Shown one piece after another: positions 45,949 to 54,081 of a stretch of 64,000 nucleotides of DNA; the stretch's first letter is position 1; each line of letters starts with the position of its first letter. This DNA comes from Agrobacterium tumefaciens (GTDB taxonomy: Bacteria; Pseudomonadota; Alphaproteobacteria; Rhizobiales; Rhizobiaceae). The notes beneath the pieces were generated by a model that was given only the letters and a program-made list of their open reading frames with translations, did no database searches and was not told where the DNA came from. Where the stretch lies: positions 3,206,501 through 3,270,500 of the forward strand of contig CP048469.1 in the NCBI GenBank assembly GCA_025559845.1. Reading direction: 5' to 3'. The position numbers and the translations under genes were made by a program.

Positions 45949-46908
45949 TTAGCTGGCGTTTTTGGGGGAGCCAACGGAAACCTCTTCTGTTCGTCCCGAG
46001 AAGAAGTTCGCAAGCAAGGCACCGGAAATGTTGTGCCAGACGCTGAAAATGGCGCTTGGTACAGCCGCGACAGGGGAGAAATAGGTGTTTGCCAATGCAG
46101 CGCCGAGGCCGCTGTTCTGCATGCCCACTTCAATGGCGATAGCCTTGCGTTTTGCAAGCGACAGGCCAAATACCTTGGCTGCGAAGAAGCCGAGCATGTA
46201 ACCCAGGCCATTATGCAGCACCACGATAACGAAGATCAGCAGTCCCGACTGAGCAATAGCACCTTTGCTCGCGCCAACGACGGCAGCAACGATCAGGACG
46301 ATACCGATAACGCTGACCAGCGGAAGAGCGGGTACGGCGTTGCGGACAATGCCGGGCGCAAGCTTTTGCAGGGCGAAACCCAGCGCTAGCGGGACAAGCA
46401 CGACCTTGACGATGCTGACGAACATTGCTGCGGCATCAACAGGCAGATACTGGCTGGCGAAAAGCCAGACAAGGAAAGGCGTAACAATCGGTGCGGCCAG
46501 CGTCGTCACGCTGGTGCAGGCGACGGAAAGTGCAACATCGCCCTTGCTGAGGTAGGTCATGACGTTGGACGACGTACCGCCCGGGCAGCAGCCGACCAGA
46601 ATGACACCGGCAGCAACTTCCGGAGACATCGGAATGATCTTCGTTAGTGCGACAGCCAGCAGCGGCATGATGAGGAATTGCGACAGAACGCCGATGCCGA
46701 CATCAAATGGCCGCTTCACCACCTCGCGGAAATCGTCGACCGATATCGTCAGTCCCATGCCGAACATGATGATGGCAAGAAGCGTCACGATCCACGGCGC
46801 GATCTGCTTGAACGTGTCCGGGAACACGTAACCGAGTGCGGCGAACAAAATGACCCATATGGCAAATGTCTTGCCAACGAAATTTGAAAAGGTTGCGATT
46901 GCCTTCAA
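45949..46908 (-). CDS. Bile acid:sodium symporter (BASS) family transporter
   Basis: 319 residues with about nine to ten helices. The family core motifs GVILVGCCPGGTSSNVMTYLSKGDVALS near 100-130 and IEVGMQNSGLGAALA near 262-276 are both present and correspond to the sodium-binding crossover. Bacterial relatives carry pantoate, sulphonates or keto acids rather than bile acids; the substrate is unknown. A TTG start is preferred because GGGAGG lies five bases upstream; the ATG at 46932 has no ribosome site. Confidence 0.83.
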   Translation of the reverse strand: MKAIATFSNFVGKTFAIWVILFAALGYVFPDTFKQIAPWIVTLLAIIMFGMGLTISVDDFREVVKRPFDVGIGVLSQFLIMPLLAVALTKIIPMSPEVAAGVILVGCCPGGTSSNVMTYLSKGDVALSVACTSVTTLAAPIVTPFLVWLFASQYLPVDAAAMFVSIVKVVLVPLALGFALQKLAPGIVRNAVPALPLVSVIGIVLIVAAVVGASKGAIAQSGLLIFVIVVLHNGLGYMLGFFAAKVFGLSLAKRKAIAIEVGMQNSGLGAALANTYFSPVAAVPSAIFSVWHNISGALLANFFSGRTEEVSVGSPKNAS

Positions 46909-47249
46909 TTGTGCCTCCCTGTCCAGACGCATATCGAACGGCGGAGAGGTTTCGGATATCGCGCCCGGAAATAAATACGTCGGGCGGTTGCCCGTTAGAC
47001 TGTTTCAATACTCTCCAGCATGGTTTGGCGGTTTATCCTTCGTCCCCGGCCTGTCAAGGCGAATGCTGGGGCAAACCGTTCCGCCGGCGAGGTATAAGCG
47101 CGGCCACTACCAGAATTAAGGGGGGCTTTGGCTGGCGCCGCGTAAAGATAAGATTCAGTCTTTTTTGATAATCTTCTGTTAGCAATTGTATTTTCGAGGT
47201 CTCCGGGGGGCGTGAAAGCGTGTCCTGATTGTTTTGCGTACGGGTTCCT
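46909..47249. other. Divergent intergenic region with inverted repeats and a candidate promoter
   Basis: 341 bases without a gene. CCAGCAT near 47018 and ATGCTGG near 47063 form an inverted repeat around a GC-rich core, with overlapping GGTTTG/CAAACC arms that allow alternative folds. Towards the GH25 gene, TTGATA (47165-47170), a 16-base spacer and TGTATT form a plausible promoter. Confidence 0.35.
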
Positions 47250-48332
47250 ATGCGTCCATCGGCTGTGTCAGTACTTTTCTTCGGCTGCCTTGTGCTTGGC
47301 GGCTGCACGTCCAGTTCCGGACCGGAAAGCCTGATGGCGGGGCTTCCTTCGAAAGAAACAACAAGTTCGGTTACGCCGTCATCGCCGGTGCCGCAGGCCA
47401 ATGTCGGCTCGGACCCGATCAGAGCGCAACCGCGCCAGGAAGTTTTGGCCTGGGGAGGGCCGGTGCCGGATGCGCCCAAGGCATTCTCGGCGATAACCCC
47501 GCAGGCAACATTGCCGCAGACCGCACCTGAAATTCGTCTTCCAGTCGCGCCGCAGGCCGAAATGATGCGCCCGGCCGAGCGTCCGGTGCAGATGGCCATG
47601 GCCGTCGCCCCGGCGGCAGGAGCCGGTGCACAGATCCGATCGCGCATTTTCCGCTCTGGCTTCAGTGATGCCAAGCCGATCAACTTCGGCAAGGTGCAGC
47701 CGCGTCATTATCAGGTTCATGGCGTTGATGTGTCGCGCTGGCAGGGTGAGATTGACTGGGAGCGTTTGAGAACGCGTGGCGCGAACTTCGCCTTCATCAA
47801 GGCAACAGATGGCGGCGATCACCTCGATCCGATGTTCAGGACCAACTGGGCACGGGCGAAAGCTGCCGGTGTTCGCCGTGGCGCCTATCACTTCTTCTAC
47901 TGGTGCCGTCCAGCAAGCCATCAGGCCGAATGGTTCATTCGCAACGTGCCACGTGATCCTGATGCGCTGCCGCCAGTCATTGACGTTGAATATAATGGTG
48001 AATCCGCCTGCAAGATGCGCCTGCCGCGCGCCAAGGTGCTGGAAAAGATGCAGGTCTTCATGGACATGCTCGAGCGCCATTACGGCCAGCGCCCGATCAT
48101 CTATACGGCCCCGGATTTCTATAAGGATCACCTCTCCGGTGAATTCCTGAATTATCCCTTCTGGCTGCGCGCGGTTGCCCAGCACCCATCCAAGGTCTAT
48201 CCGGATCGCAAGTGGCTGTTCTGGCAATATTCCGGTTCCGGTCTGTCGCACGGCGTTGAAGGCAAGATCGACCTCAACGTCTTCAACGGCAGCGAGGAGG
48301 CGTGGCATCGCTGGGTTCGCAGCGCAGGCTGA
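47250..48332 (+). CDS. GH25-family muramidase lipoprotein
   Basis: 360 residues. A lipoprotein signal with lipobox VLGGC at about 15-19 is followed by a Pro/Ala-rich linker to about residue 140. The glycosyl hydrolase 25 barrel then has GVDVSRWQGEIDWERL, FAFIKATDGGDHLD, GAYHFFYW, the catalytic PPVIDVEYNGE (Asp/Glu) near 243-253 and LFWQYSGSG near the end. It hydrolyses the MurNAc-GlcNAc glycan and is anchored in the outer or inner membrane. Start chosen at the ATG before RPSAVSV; seven codons of upstream frame are ignored. Confidence 0.87.
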   Translation: MRPSAVSVLFFGCLVLGGCTSSSGPESLMAGLPSKETTSSVTPSSPVPQANVGSDPIRAQPRQEVLAWGGPVPDAPKAFSAITPQATLPQTAPEIRLPVAPQAEMMRPAERPVQMAMAVAPAAGAGAQIRSRIFRSGFSDAKPINFGKVQPRHYQVHGVDVSRWQGEIDWERLRTRGANFAFIKATDGGDHLDPMFRTNWARAKAAGVRRGAYHFFYWCRPASHQAEWFIRNVPRDPDALPPVIDVEYNGESACKMRLPRAKVLEKMQVFMDMLERHYGQRPIIYTAPDFYKDHLSGEFLNYPFWLRAVAQHPSKVYPDRKWLFWQYSGSGLSHGVEGKIDLNVFNGSEEAWHRWVRSAG

Positions 48333-48347
48333 GGACCGACCCGCCGC

Positions 48348-49223
48348 TCAACGGGAAAATTTTCTGGCACCAGCAACGCAGCAAACGACGGCAAGCGTAA
48401 CGGCAATCATGGCACTGCTCACGCTTTCCCCGAGCAGCGTTGAGGCTAGGATCAGGCCGAAAAAGGGCTGCAGAAGTTGCAACTGTCCCACGGCGGCGAT
48501 GCCGCCAAGCGCCAGCCCGCGATACCAGAAGATGAAGCCGATCAGCATGCTGAAGAGCGAGACATAAGCCAGCCCGCCCCAGGCTTGCGCTCCGATGCCG
48601 GTGAGCGACTGAGGCATGGTCAGGATCGACAGGGTGGCCATGACGGGTAGCGACAGTACCAGCGCCCAGGAAATGACCTGCCAGCCGCCAAGCGTGCGGG
48701 AGAGGGCGGCACCCTCCGCGTAACCAAGCCCGCAGACAAGAATTGCCGCCAGCATCAGTAGGTCGCCATAGAGCGATGAATCGGACCCGATTGCCAGGGA
48801 GTTCGACAGCGAAAATCCTGCCACCAGCGCGCTTCCTACGCAGGAAAACAACCAGAATGCCGGGCGCGGGCGTTCGCCGCCGCGCAGAACCGCAAAGATA
48901 GCCGTTGCCAGCGGCAGAAGTCCGACGAATACGATGGAATGCGCCGCCGTGACGTGACGCAATGCAAGAGCCGTAAGCAGCGGAAATCCAACCACGACAC
49001 CAAGCGACACGACTGCAAGCGAGACCATATTGCTGCGAGACGGGCGCTTTTCCCGAAACAATAAAAGAAGCATGAGCGCCAGGATGCCGGCAATACTGGC
49101 GCGGACGACCGTCAGAAACACCGGATCGAAATCCATGATGGCCAATCGGGTCGCCGGCAGTGAGCCGCTAAAAATAACCACACCGATAAAACCGTTTAAC
49201 CAACCGCTTGTTACTCTATTCAT
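48348..49223 (-). CDS. EamA-family (DMT) transporter divergent from a MocR regulator
   Basis: 291 residues with ten predicted helices in two EamA repeats. SGSLPATRLAIMDFDPVFLTVVRASIAG is the first-repeat signature, and GGLAYVSLFSMLIGFIFWYRGLALGG lies in the second. CAGGAGACG precedes the ATG. A long upstream frame extension (to 49526) is rejected because it covers the regulator's start. Transporters beside MocR regulators often move the amine or amino acid sensed through PLP; substrate unknown. Confidence 0.83.
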   Translation of the reverse strand: MNRVTSGWLNGFIGVVIFSGSLPATRLAIMDFDPVFLTVVRASIAGILALMLLLLFREKRPSRSNMVSLAVVSLGVVVGFPLLTALALRHVTAAHSIVFVGLLPLATAIFAVLRGGERPRPAFWLFSCVGSALVAGFSLSNSLAIGSDSSLYGDLLMLAAILVCGLGYAEGAALSRTLGGWQVISWALVLSLPVMATLSILTMPQSLTGIGAQAWGGLAYVSLFSMLIGFIFWYRGLALGGIAAVGQLQLLQPFFGLILASTLLGESVSSAMIAVTLAVVCCVAGARKFSR

Positions 49224-49271
49224 CTGTCGTCTCCTGTCAGTCGTTTTTCCTTGCTCTGGAATGAGCAGAAG

Positions 49272-49310
49272 ATACAGTGACGGTCGTATACAGTTTGATG
49301 AAACTGTTAT
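49272..49310. promoter_or_regulatory. Repeat array upstream of the MocR gene
   Basis: Two direct copies of ATACAGT (49272-49278 and 49288-49294). The second copy overlaps a perfect dyad ACAGTTT-GATG-AAACTGT (49290-49307). Direct repeats with an overlapping inverted repeat are typical of MocR/PdxR operators. It lies 20 bases before the regulator ATG and about 65 from the divergent transporter start. Confidence 0.6.
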
Positions 49311-49329
49311 GGTTGTTGAGGCAATACAG

Positions 49330-50733
49330 ATGGAACAGAGTGCGGGCAAAGCGGCTAATTCAGGTACACTGATCGATGCGGTCATGGCCAATATCCGGCA
49401 GCGCATTGCGGCGAGAAATCTTGTGCCCGGCGCCAAACTGCCGTCCGTCAGGGCTCTGGCAAAATCCATGCAGGTTTCAACCTCCACCGTTATCGAGGCA
49501 TATGATCGCCTGGTTGCCGATGGCACCCTTCGCTCGCGACCTGGCTCCGGATTTTATGTGGCAGGTGCGCTCGCGCCCCTCTCTCTTGCCGCGATTGAAC
49601 CGCGTCCGGACAGGGCCGTCGACCCTCTTTGGGTCTCCAGGCAGGCGCTTGATGATACCCCCGGTTTTGCCAAGCCCGGTTGCGGCTGGCTGCCACCATC
49701 CTGGTTACCGCAGGCCGCGTTGAGGCGAGCGGCCAGGGGAATTGCGCGCGCCGATGCCTCGATGTTGACGGACTATGCCAGCCCCATGGGGCTGGCGCCC
49801 TTGCGGCAGCTTCTGTCACGCAGGCTCGAAAATCATGGCGTTCAGGCCGGTGCGCACCAGATCATTCTGACGGAGTCCGGAACACAGGCGATCGATCTTC
49901 TCTGCCGCTTTTTGCTCCAGCCCGGTGATACGGTCATTGTTGATGACCCTTGCTATTTCAACTTTCATGCTTTGCTGAAAGCGCACCGTGTTAAAACCGT
50001 TTCGGTCCCCTACACCGCCTCGGGACCGGATCTCGTGTTGTTCGAACAGGCCCTGCTGGAACATCAGCCACGCCTCTACATCACGAATTCTGCAGTTCAT
50101 AATCCAACCGGCGCCTCGCTTTCACCGGTTACCGCGCACCGGGTTCTCCTGTTGGCAGAGAGAGCCGGTTTGGCGATTATCGAAGACGATATTTTTGCGG
50201 ATTTTGAAACGCACCCGTCACCTCGCCTTGCTGCGTTTGATGGGCTGAACCGTGTTGTCCAGATCGGCAGTTTCTCGAAAACACTGTCTGCCTCGGTTCG
50301 ATGCGGGTTTATCGCCGCTCCAGAAGTATGGGTGGAGCCATTGATCGATCTCAAGATCGCCACGTCATTTGGCGGCGGGCATTTTTCCGAGGCACTGGTT
50401 CTCTCGCTTTTGAAGGATGGCAGTTATCGCAAGCATGTGGAAGCGCTTCGGCAACGTCTCGCCGTAACGATGGCCGAAGTGATAACCAGTCTCAAAGCAT
50501 TGGGCTGCACGCCCTGGATCGAACCAAATGCGGGAATGTTTTTGTGGTGTCGGCTACCGGACGGCGTCGATGCTGCAGAGCTGGCAAAACGGGCTTTGAC
50601 TCAACAGGTGGTGCTGGCGCCCGGCAATGTCTTCAGCTCGTCTGAAAAAGCGGCCGGATTCATGCGTTTCAACGTGGCGCAGATGTCCGATCCGAAGACC
50701 ATGCCGGTGCTTCAGCAGGCATTACAGGGTTAA
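49330..50733 (+). CDS. MocR-family PLP-dependent regulator (GntR-HTH plus aminotransferase fold)
   Basis: 467 residues. An N-terminal GntR winged helix (about 15-80: IRQRIAARNLVPGAKLPSVRALAKSMQVSTSTVIEAYDRL) is fused to a fold-type-I aminotransferase domain (about 105-465). The PLP-binding Lys lies in GSFSKTLSASVRCGF near 317, and NPTGASLS and the Asp of EDDIFADFE are present. GAGG nine bases before the ATG supports this start; in-frame ATGs at 49261 and 49309 would place the operator repeats inside the gene. Such proteins sense PLP, GABA, taurine or similar amines. Confidence 0.88.
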   Translation: MEQSAGKAANSGTLIDAVMANIRQRIAARNLVPGAKLPSVRALAKSMQVSTSTVIEAYDRLVADGTLRSRPGSGFYVAGALAPLSLAAIEPRPDRAVDPLWVSRQALDDTPGFAKPGCGWLPPSWLPQAALRRAARGIARADASMLTDYASPMGLAPLRQLLSRRLENHGVQAGAHQIILTESGTQAIDLLCRFLLQPGDTVIVDDPCYFNFHALLKAHRVKTVSVPYTASGPDLVLFEQALLEHQPRLYITNSAVHNPTGASLSPVTAHRVLLLAERAGLAIIEDDIFADFETHPSPRLAAFDGLNRVVQIGSFSKTLSASVRCGFIAAPEVWVEPLIDLKIATSFGGGHFSEALVLSLLKDGSYRKHVEALRQRLAVTMAEVITSLKALGCTPWIEPNAGMFLWCRLPDGVDAAELAKRALTQQVVLAPGNVFSSSEKAAGFMRFNVAQMSDPKTMPVLQQALQG

Positions 50734-50779
50734 CGGACTGCCGATTTTTCTACCTCTTGCGAGTGCAGGGAAACGAAAT

Positions 50780-50804
50780 GGAACAAAATCTTGTGAACGC
50801 CGTT
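50780..50804 (+). promoter_or_regulatory. EcfG (general stress response) promoter
   Basis: GGAAC (50780-50784), 16 bases, CGTT (50801-50804): an exact match to the alphaproteobacterial EcfG/RpoE2 consensus GGAAC-N16/17-CGTT. It is 30 bases before the ATG of the small membrane protein, in the correct orientation. Use by EcfG is inferred. Confidence 0.65.
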
Positions 50805-50834
50805 TCCTTCTCAGAGTGAAGAGGAGGAAATGCC

Positions 50835-51152
50835 ATGACTTTTGATCCCGGCAACCCACGTCCGGAGCGTGATCTTCGCCCGGAAGTGAATATTACCAAT
50901 GAACCACGCGCCCGTTCGTCCTGGACGCCGTGGCTGGCTGTTATCGTTGTTGTGCTTGTGGGTATTTTTGCCTGGTCGCAGATGAGCGGCCCGACGACCG
51001 ACCCATCGACCACATCTTCGACAACACCGCCAGCCGTCAGTGACCAGGCACCTGCGCCGGCTCCGATGACCCCGACAACGCCTGCCACGCCGCCAGCAAA
51101 CAATGCTGCGCCGACGACACCAGGCACGGGTGGCACACAGACCCAGCCTTAA
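50835..51152 (+). CDS. Small membrane-anchored Pro/Thr-rich protein, probably stress induced
   Basis: 105 residues, not recognised. A charged cytoplasmic N-terminus (1-30) is followed by one transmembrane helix (about 32-50: WLAVIVVVLVGIFAWSQM) and a low-complexity periplasmic tail of Pro, Thr, Ala and Ser. A very strong GAGGAGG ribosome site and an upstream EcfG-type promoter show that it is a real, regulated gene. Function unknown; a role in envelope stress is inferred from the promoter only. Confidence 0.75.
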   Translation: MTFDPGNPRPERDLRPEVNITNEPRARSSWTPWLAVIVVVLVGIFAWSQMSGPTTDPSTTSSTTPPAVSDQAPAPAPMTPTTPATPPANNAAPTTPGTGGTQTQP

Positions 51153-51172
51153 CAGGCGGGACGTCATGAGAG

Positions 51173-51208
51173 CAGCCGCTCGCCCTATGGGCGGGCGGTT
51201 GTTTTTTT
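51173..51208 (+). terminator. Intrinsic terminator after the small membrane protein gene
   Basis: 13-bp GC-rich stem with two wobble pairs, TAT loop, seven T at the end. The T-run touches the stop codon of the convergent Rrf2 gene. Confidence 0.85.
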
Positions 51209-51665
51209 ATAACGTGTCCATGGCTGCAGGATTGTGTGACAGCATCGCCCAGTGGTTGATCGATTGTTTTGCCAGTTCAGCAAGCGTAATGCGTTCGAAA
51301 CGCGTCAAGAGGATTGATTGGGCTTCGCTCATGGCGTCTGATAGCGCCTCATTGACAGCCTGCTCGATAACGCAGTTGGGATTGTCGCCAGCAAGGCCAA
51401 TTGAAAAAAGCTCCGGTTTTCCAAGTGCGCGGTAGATATCGAGCAACGTGATTTCGGCCAGCGGGCGGGCGAGAACCCAACCTCCACCGTGGCCTTTTTC
51501 AGATGTGACGTAACCCTCATCGCGCAATCCCGCCATCGTTCTGCGTATGACGACAGGGTTGGTCTGCAACATTGTGGCAATCGCCTCCGATGTCGCAGGT
51601 CGCTCATGTTTCTCCATATGGATCAGAATATGCAGCACCCGTGAAAGGCGCGTGTCGTGTCTCAT
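51207..51665 (-). CDS. Rrf2-family regulator with a single cysteine
   Basis: 152 residues. The winged helix is about 1-70 (RLSRVLHILIHMEK, then SEAIATMLQTNPVVIRRTMAGLRDEGYVTSEKGHGGGWVLARP). Unlike RirA, IscR or NsrR it has only one cysteine (Cys98, DNPNCVIEQA), so an iron-sulphur cluster with three Cys ligands is excluded; thiol-based or ligand sensing is more likely. It faces a thioredoxin-reductase-like gene across a region with two matching dyads. Start chosen at MRHDTRLS; the longer frame would include the operators. Confidence 0.82.
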   Translation of the reverse strand: MRHDTRLSRVLHILIHMEKHERPATSEAIATMLQTNPVVIRRTMAGLRDEGYVTSEKGHGGGWVLARPLAEITLLDIYRALGKPELFSIGLAGDNPNCVIEQAVNEALSDAMSEAQSILLTRFERITLAELAKQSINHWAMLSHNPAAMDTL

Positions 51666-51710
51666 GGTCGCATCCGTTGTTTTGTTGGACCCTACCAACC
51701 GATTGGTAAC

Positions 51711-51768
51711 GTAACAATATAAGTTGCATGATTGTTGACATGGAATTTCAAGTAACAATATAAGTTAC
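51711..51768. promoter_or_regulatory. Duplicated Rrf2 operator between the regulator and flavoprotein genes
   Basis: GTAACAATATAAGTT occurs twice (51711-51725 and 51752-51766), 41 bases apart, about four helical turns. The second copy completes a perfect dyad GTAAC-N7-GTTAC; the first has GTTGC. Both lie between the divergent start codons, so auto-repression and co-repression of the flavoprotein gene are likely. A CCAACCGATTGG-type inverted repeat (51695-51706) lies next to the first copy. Confidence 0.65.
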
Positions 51769-51824
51769 GAAAGCGGGAATTGTCTTCCTGCTCGTTGAAG
51801 ATCAACAAACAACAGGTGTTACCC

Positions 51825-52715
51825 ATGAAATTCGATGCCATCATCATTGGCGGCAGCTATGCCGGGTTGTCGGCCGCTTTGCAGCTTGGCCGCGCCCGAC
51901 GAAACATTCTCGTGGTGGATGCGGGCGAAAGGCGAAATCGCTTTGCTAGCCACTCGCACGGATTTCTCGGGCAGGATGGCAAGACGCCAGGAGAGATCAT
52001 TGCCGAAGCAAGGCGTCAGATCGAGACATACCCGACAATACAGTGGGCAAGCGGTCGGGTGACGGATGCAGACGGTTCGTTCGATGACTTCAGGGTGGAG
52101 ATTGATGGCGAACGCCGCGAGACTGCATCCCGTCTCATCCTCTCAATGGGTGTTACGGATGAGCTGCCAGAAATTCCGGGCTTGAAGGAACGTTGGGGCC
52201 AGACAATTTTTCATTGCCCTTACTGCCATGGTTATGAACTCGACAGGGGTCGGATCGGTGTGATTGCGGCGTCTTCGCTTGCCATGCACCACGCGTTGAT
52301 GTTGCCGGACTGGGGGGAGACGACGCTGTTTACCAATGGTGTTTTCACGCCCGACATGGACCAGCGGGCTCATCTTGCCAGCAGGGGAACCGCACTGGAC
52401 GAAACCAGGATTGCCGAAATTGCAGGTGCTGCGGATATCTTGCTTGCAGACGGCAGGCGCATCGTCATGGACGGGCTTTTCACACAGCCGATCATGCGTA
52501 TTAGCGCGCGTTGGATCGCCAAACTCGGTTGTGCCCTTGAGGATGGACCCATGGGCGCATCGATTGCAACGGATGCCATGAAGCAGACCACAGCGCCGGG
52601 CATCTTTGCCTGCGGAGACATTGCCCGCGCGGCGAGTTCTGTTGCGCTTTCCGTTGGCGATGGCGCAATGGCCGGTGCATCCACCCACCGTTCCCTGATG
52701 TTCCCGAATGTGTGA
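51825..52715 (+). CDS. Thioredoxin-reductase-like FAD protein with CPYC motif
   Basis: 296 residues. FAD-binding AIIIGGSYAGLSAALQLGRARR is near 5-26. The redox motif HCPYCHGYE is near 130-138 (Cys131, Cys134), and FACGDIARA in the C-terminal FAD segment. The segment that should carry the NADPH GxGxxA motif reads GVIAASSLAMHHALML, without the glycines. That resembles GliT/HlmI-type dithiol oxidases more than true thioredoxin reductase, though this needs a structure-based alignment. AGGTG before the ATG. It is divergent from the Rrf2 regulator. Confidence 0.82.
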   Translation: MKFDAIIIGGSYAGLSAALQLGRARRNILVVDAGERRNRFASHSHGFLGQDGKTPGEIIAEARRQIETYPTIQWASGRVTDADGSFDDFRVEIDGERRETASRLILSMGVTDELPEIPGLKERWGQTIFHCPYCHGYELDRGRIGVIAASSLAMHHALMLPDWGETTLFTNGVFTPDMDQRAHLASRGTALDETRIAEIAGAADILLADGRRIVMDGLFTQPIMRISARWIAKLGCALEDGPMGASIATDAMKQTTAPGIFACGDIARAASSVALSVGDGAMAGASTHRSLMFPNV

Positions 52716-52722
52716 CGACGGT

Positions 52723-53601
52723 TCAGTGTGAGGTAAGGCTCAGCCAGCGACCCGGCGTGATGCCAAAAGCGCTTTTGAAGTGACGGGTGAAATGGGCCTG
52801 GTCTGCGAAACCGCATGAAAACGCCGTTTCTGCCAGGCCAGCCCCCGTCGCCATGATCGTTTTGCTCTTCTCCAGTCGCCGCATGATGAGATAGCGGTGC
52901 GGGCTTGTCGAAAACAGCGCCCGGAACTGGCGCGACAGTGTGAAGCGATCCAGACCGCTGATTGTCTCAAGGTCTTCGGAACTGACGATACGATGGCTGT
53001 TTTCGAAGAGATAATCGCGGCAGCGCAACATCGCTGCATGATCAACCCGTTTGCTTCTTTTGACCTTTGCGTCAGCGTGTTTCCAGAGGTGGTCTGCGAG
53101 GCGAGATTGCCAATCGCTAAGCTGCAGGTCAGTCGGTTCGAGATCGAGATTGCCCAGTGCGTCGACAAGGCAGTGACGGAAATCCTCATCCTCGATGACC
53201 GGGCTTCTTGCAAAGGGAAGGGCGCGATAATGGTCACAAGCCGCGATCATCCATTCCGGCGGCAGATACAGCATCCGGTAGTGCAGACCTTCCTCTGTGC
53301 CGGCGCCTCCATCATGAATCTCGTCCGGATGCAGGACAATGATGTTGCCGGGTGCACTGAAGCGCGATGCCCCACGATAGGAAAAGGTTTGAATACCGGA
53401 AATCGTCACACCCAGCGCATAGGTGTCGTGACGATGCGGAGAGTATGCGTTGCCACGGAACCGGGCATCGATGCGCTCGATCCCTTCGCTGGTCGGCGCA
53501 CGAACAATGCCCTCGAAACTGCACGAACGTTCAAGATCGGCATCGTCTTGCGGTTCTAGGATCGGTTCTCTTTGATAACCGCAACCGGATTGAATTCGCA
53601 T
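52723..53601 (-). CDS. AraC-family regulator with cupin sensor domain
   Basis: About 292 residues. N-terminal AraC-type cupin (about 25-150: SPHRHDTYALGVTISGIQTFSYRG, then GNIIVLHPDEIHDGG). C-terminal double HTH (about 190-290), ending AETAFSCGFADQAHFTRHFKSAFGITPGRW, the AraC signature. The start codon drawn shares CATG with the divergent DUF2000 start, and no good ribosome site is seen. ATG at 53622 (seven codons earlier, AAGGA close by) is an alternative. Effector unknown. Confidence 0.83.
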   Translation of the reverse strand: MRIQSGCGYQREPILEPQDDADLERSCSFEGIVRAPTSEGIERIDARFRGNAYSPHRHDTYALGVTISGIQTFSYRGASRFSAPGNIIVLHPDEIHDGGAGTEEGLHYRMLYLPPEWMIAACDHYRALPFARSPVIEDEDFRHCLVDALGNLDLEPTDLQLSDWQSRLADHLWKHADAKVKRSKRVDHAAMLRCRDYLFENSHRIVSSEDLETISGLDRFTLSRQFRALFSTSPHRYLIMRRLEKSKTIMATGAGLAETAFSCGFADQAHFTRHFKSAFGITPGRWLSLTSH

Positions 53602-54007
53602 GTTTGACACCAAGATCGCCATTGTCCTTCGAGATGACCTTGCCGCGTGGCAAAAACTGAATGTTACCGCATTTCTGATGTCTGGAATTGTCGCCCAGAC
53701 GCCCGAGGTCATCGGTGAACCATATCGCGATGGCGCGGGCAACGTCTATAATCCCCTGTCCGTACAGCCTGTCGTGGTCACCGCAGCGGATCAGGAAACT
53801 CTGCGAAAAATCCACGGCCGTTCGCTTGAGCGTGAGGTCACGACCTCGCTCTATATCGAGGAAATGTTTTCCACCGGCCACGACGCAGCCAATCGGCAGG
53901 TCTTTTCGGAGTTCTCTCCGGAGACCGCCAAGGTGGTCGGTTTAGCCATACGTGCCGATAAAAAGATCGTCGACAAGATTACGAAGGGTGCAAAGTTGCA
54001 CGCGTGA
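53600..54007 (+). CDS. DUF2000-family protein
   Basis: 135 residues of the DUF2000 family, a small alpha/beta fold of unknown function related to peptidyl-tRNA hydrolase II. It begins MFDTKIAIVLRDDLAAWQKLNVTAFL and includes GEPYRDGAGNVYNPLSVQPVVV. It is divergent from the AraC regulator with start codons that overlap by two bases, so the AraC protein is its likely controller. No function is claimed. Confidence 0.82.
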   Translation: MFDTKIAIVLRDDLAAWQKLNVTAFLMSGIVAQTPEVIGEPYRDGAGNVYNPLSVQPVVVTAADQETLRKIHGRSLEREVTTSLYIEEMFSTGHDAANRQVFSEFSPETAKVVGLAIRADKKIVDKITKGAKLHA

Positions 54008-54026
54008 GACCGAACCCACCGGAAAC

Positions 54027-54052
54027 GAAAAGGGGAGGTAACAAGCCTCCCC
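54027..54052 (-). terminator. lepA intrinsic terminator
   Basis: 7-bp perfect stem GGGGAGG/CCTCCCC with a 7-base loop and TTTTCGTTT on the minus strand, 29 bases after the lepA stop. Confidence 0.75.
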
Positions 54053-54081
54053 GAATGACGTTTCGATGAGAGCTTCCGCTC

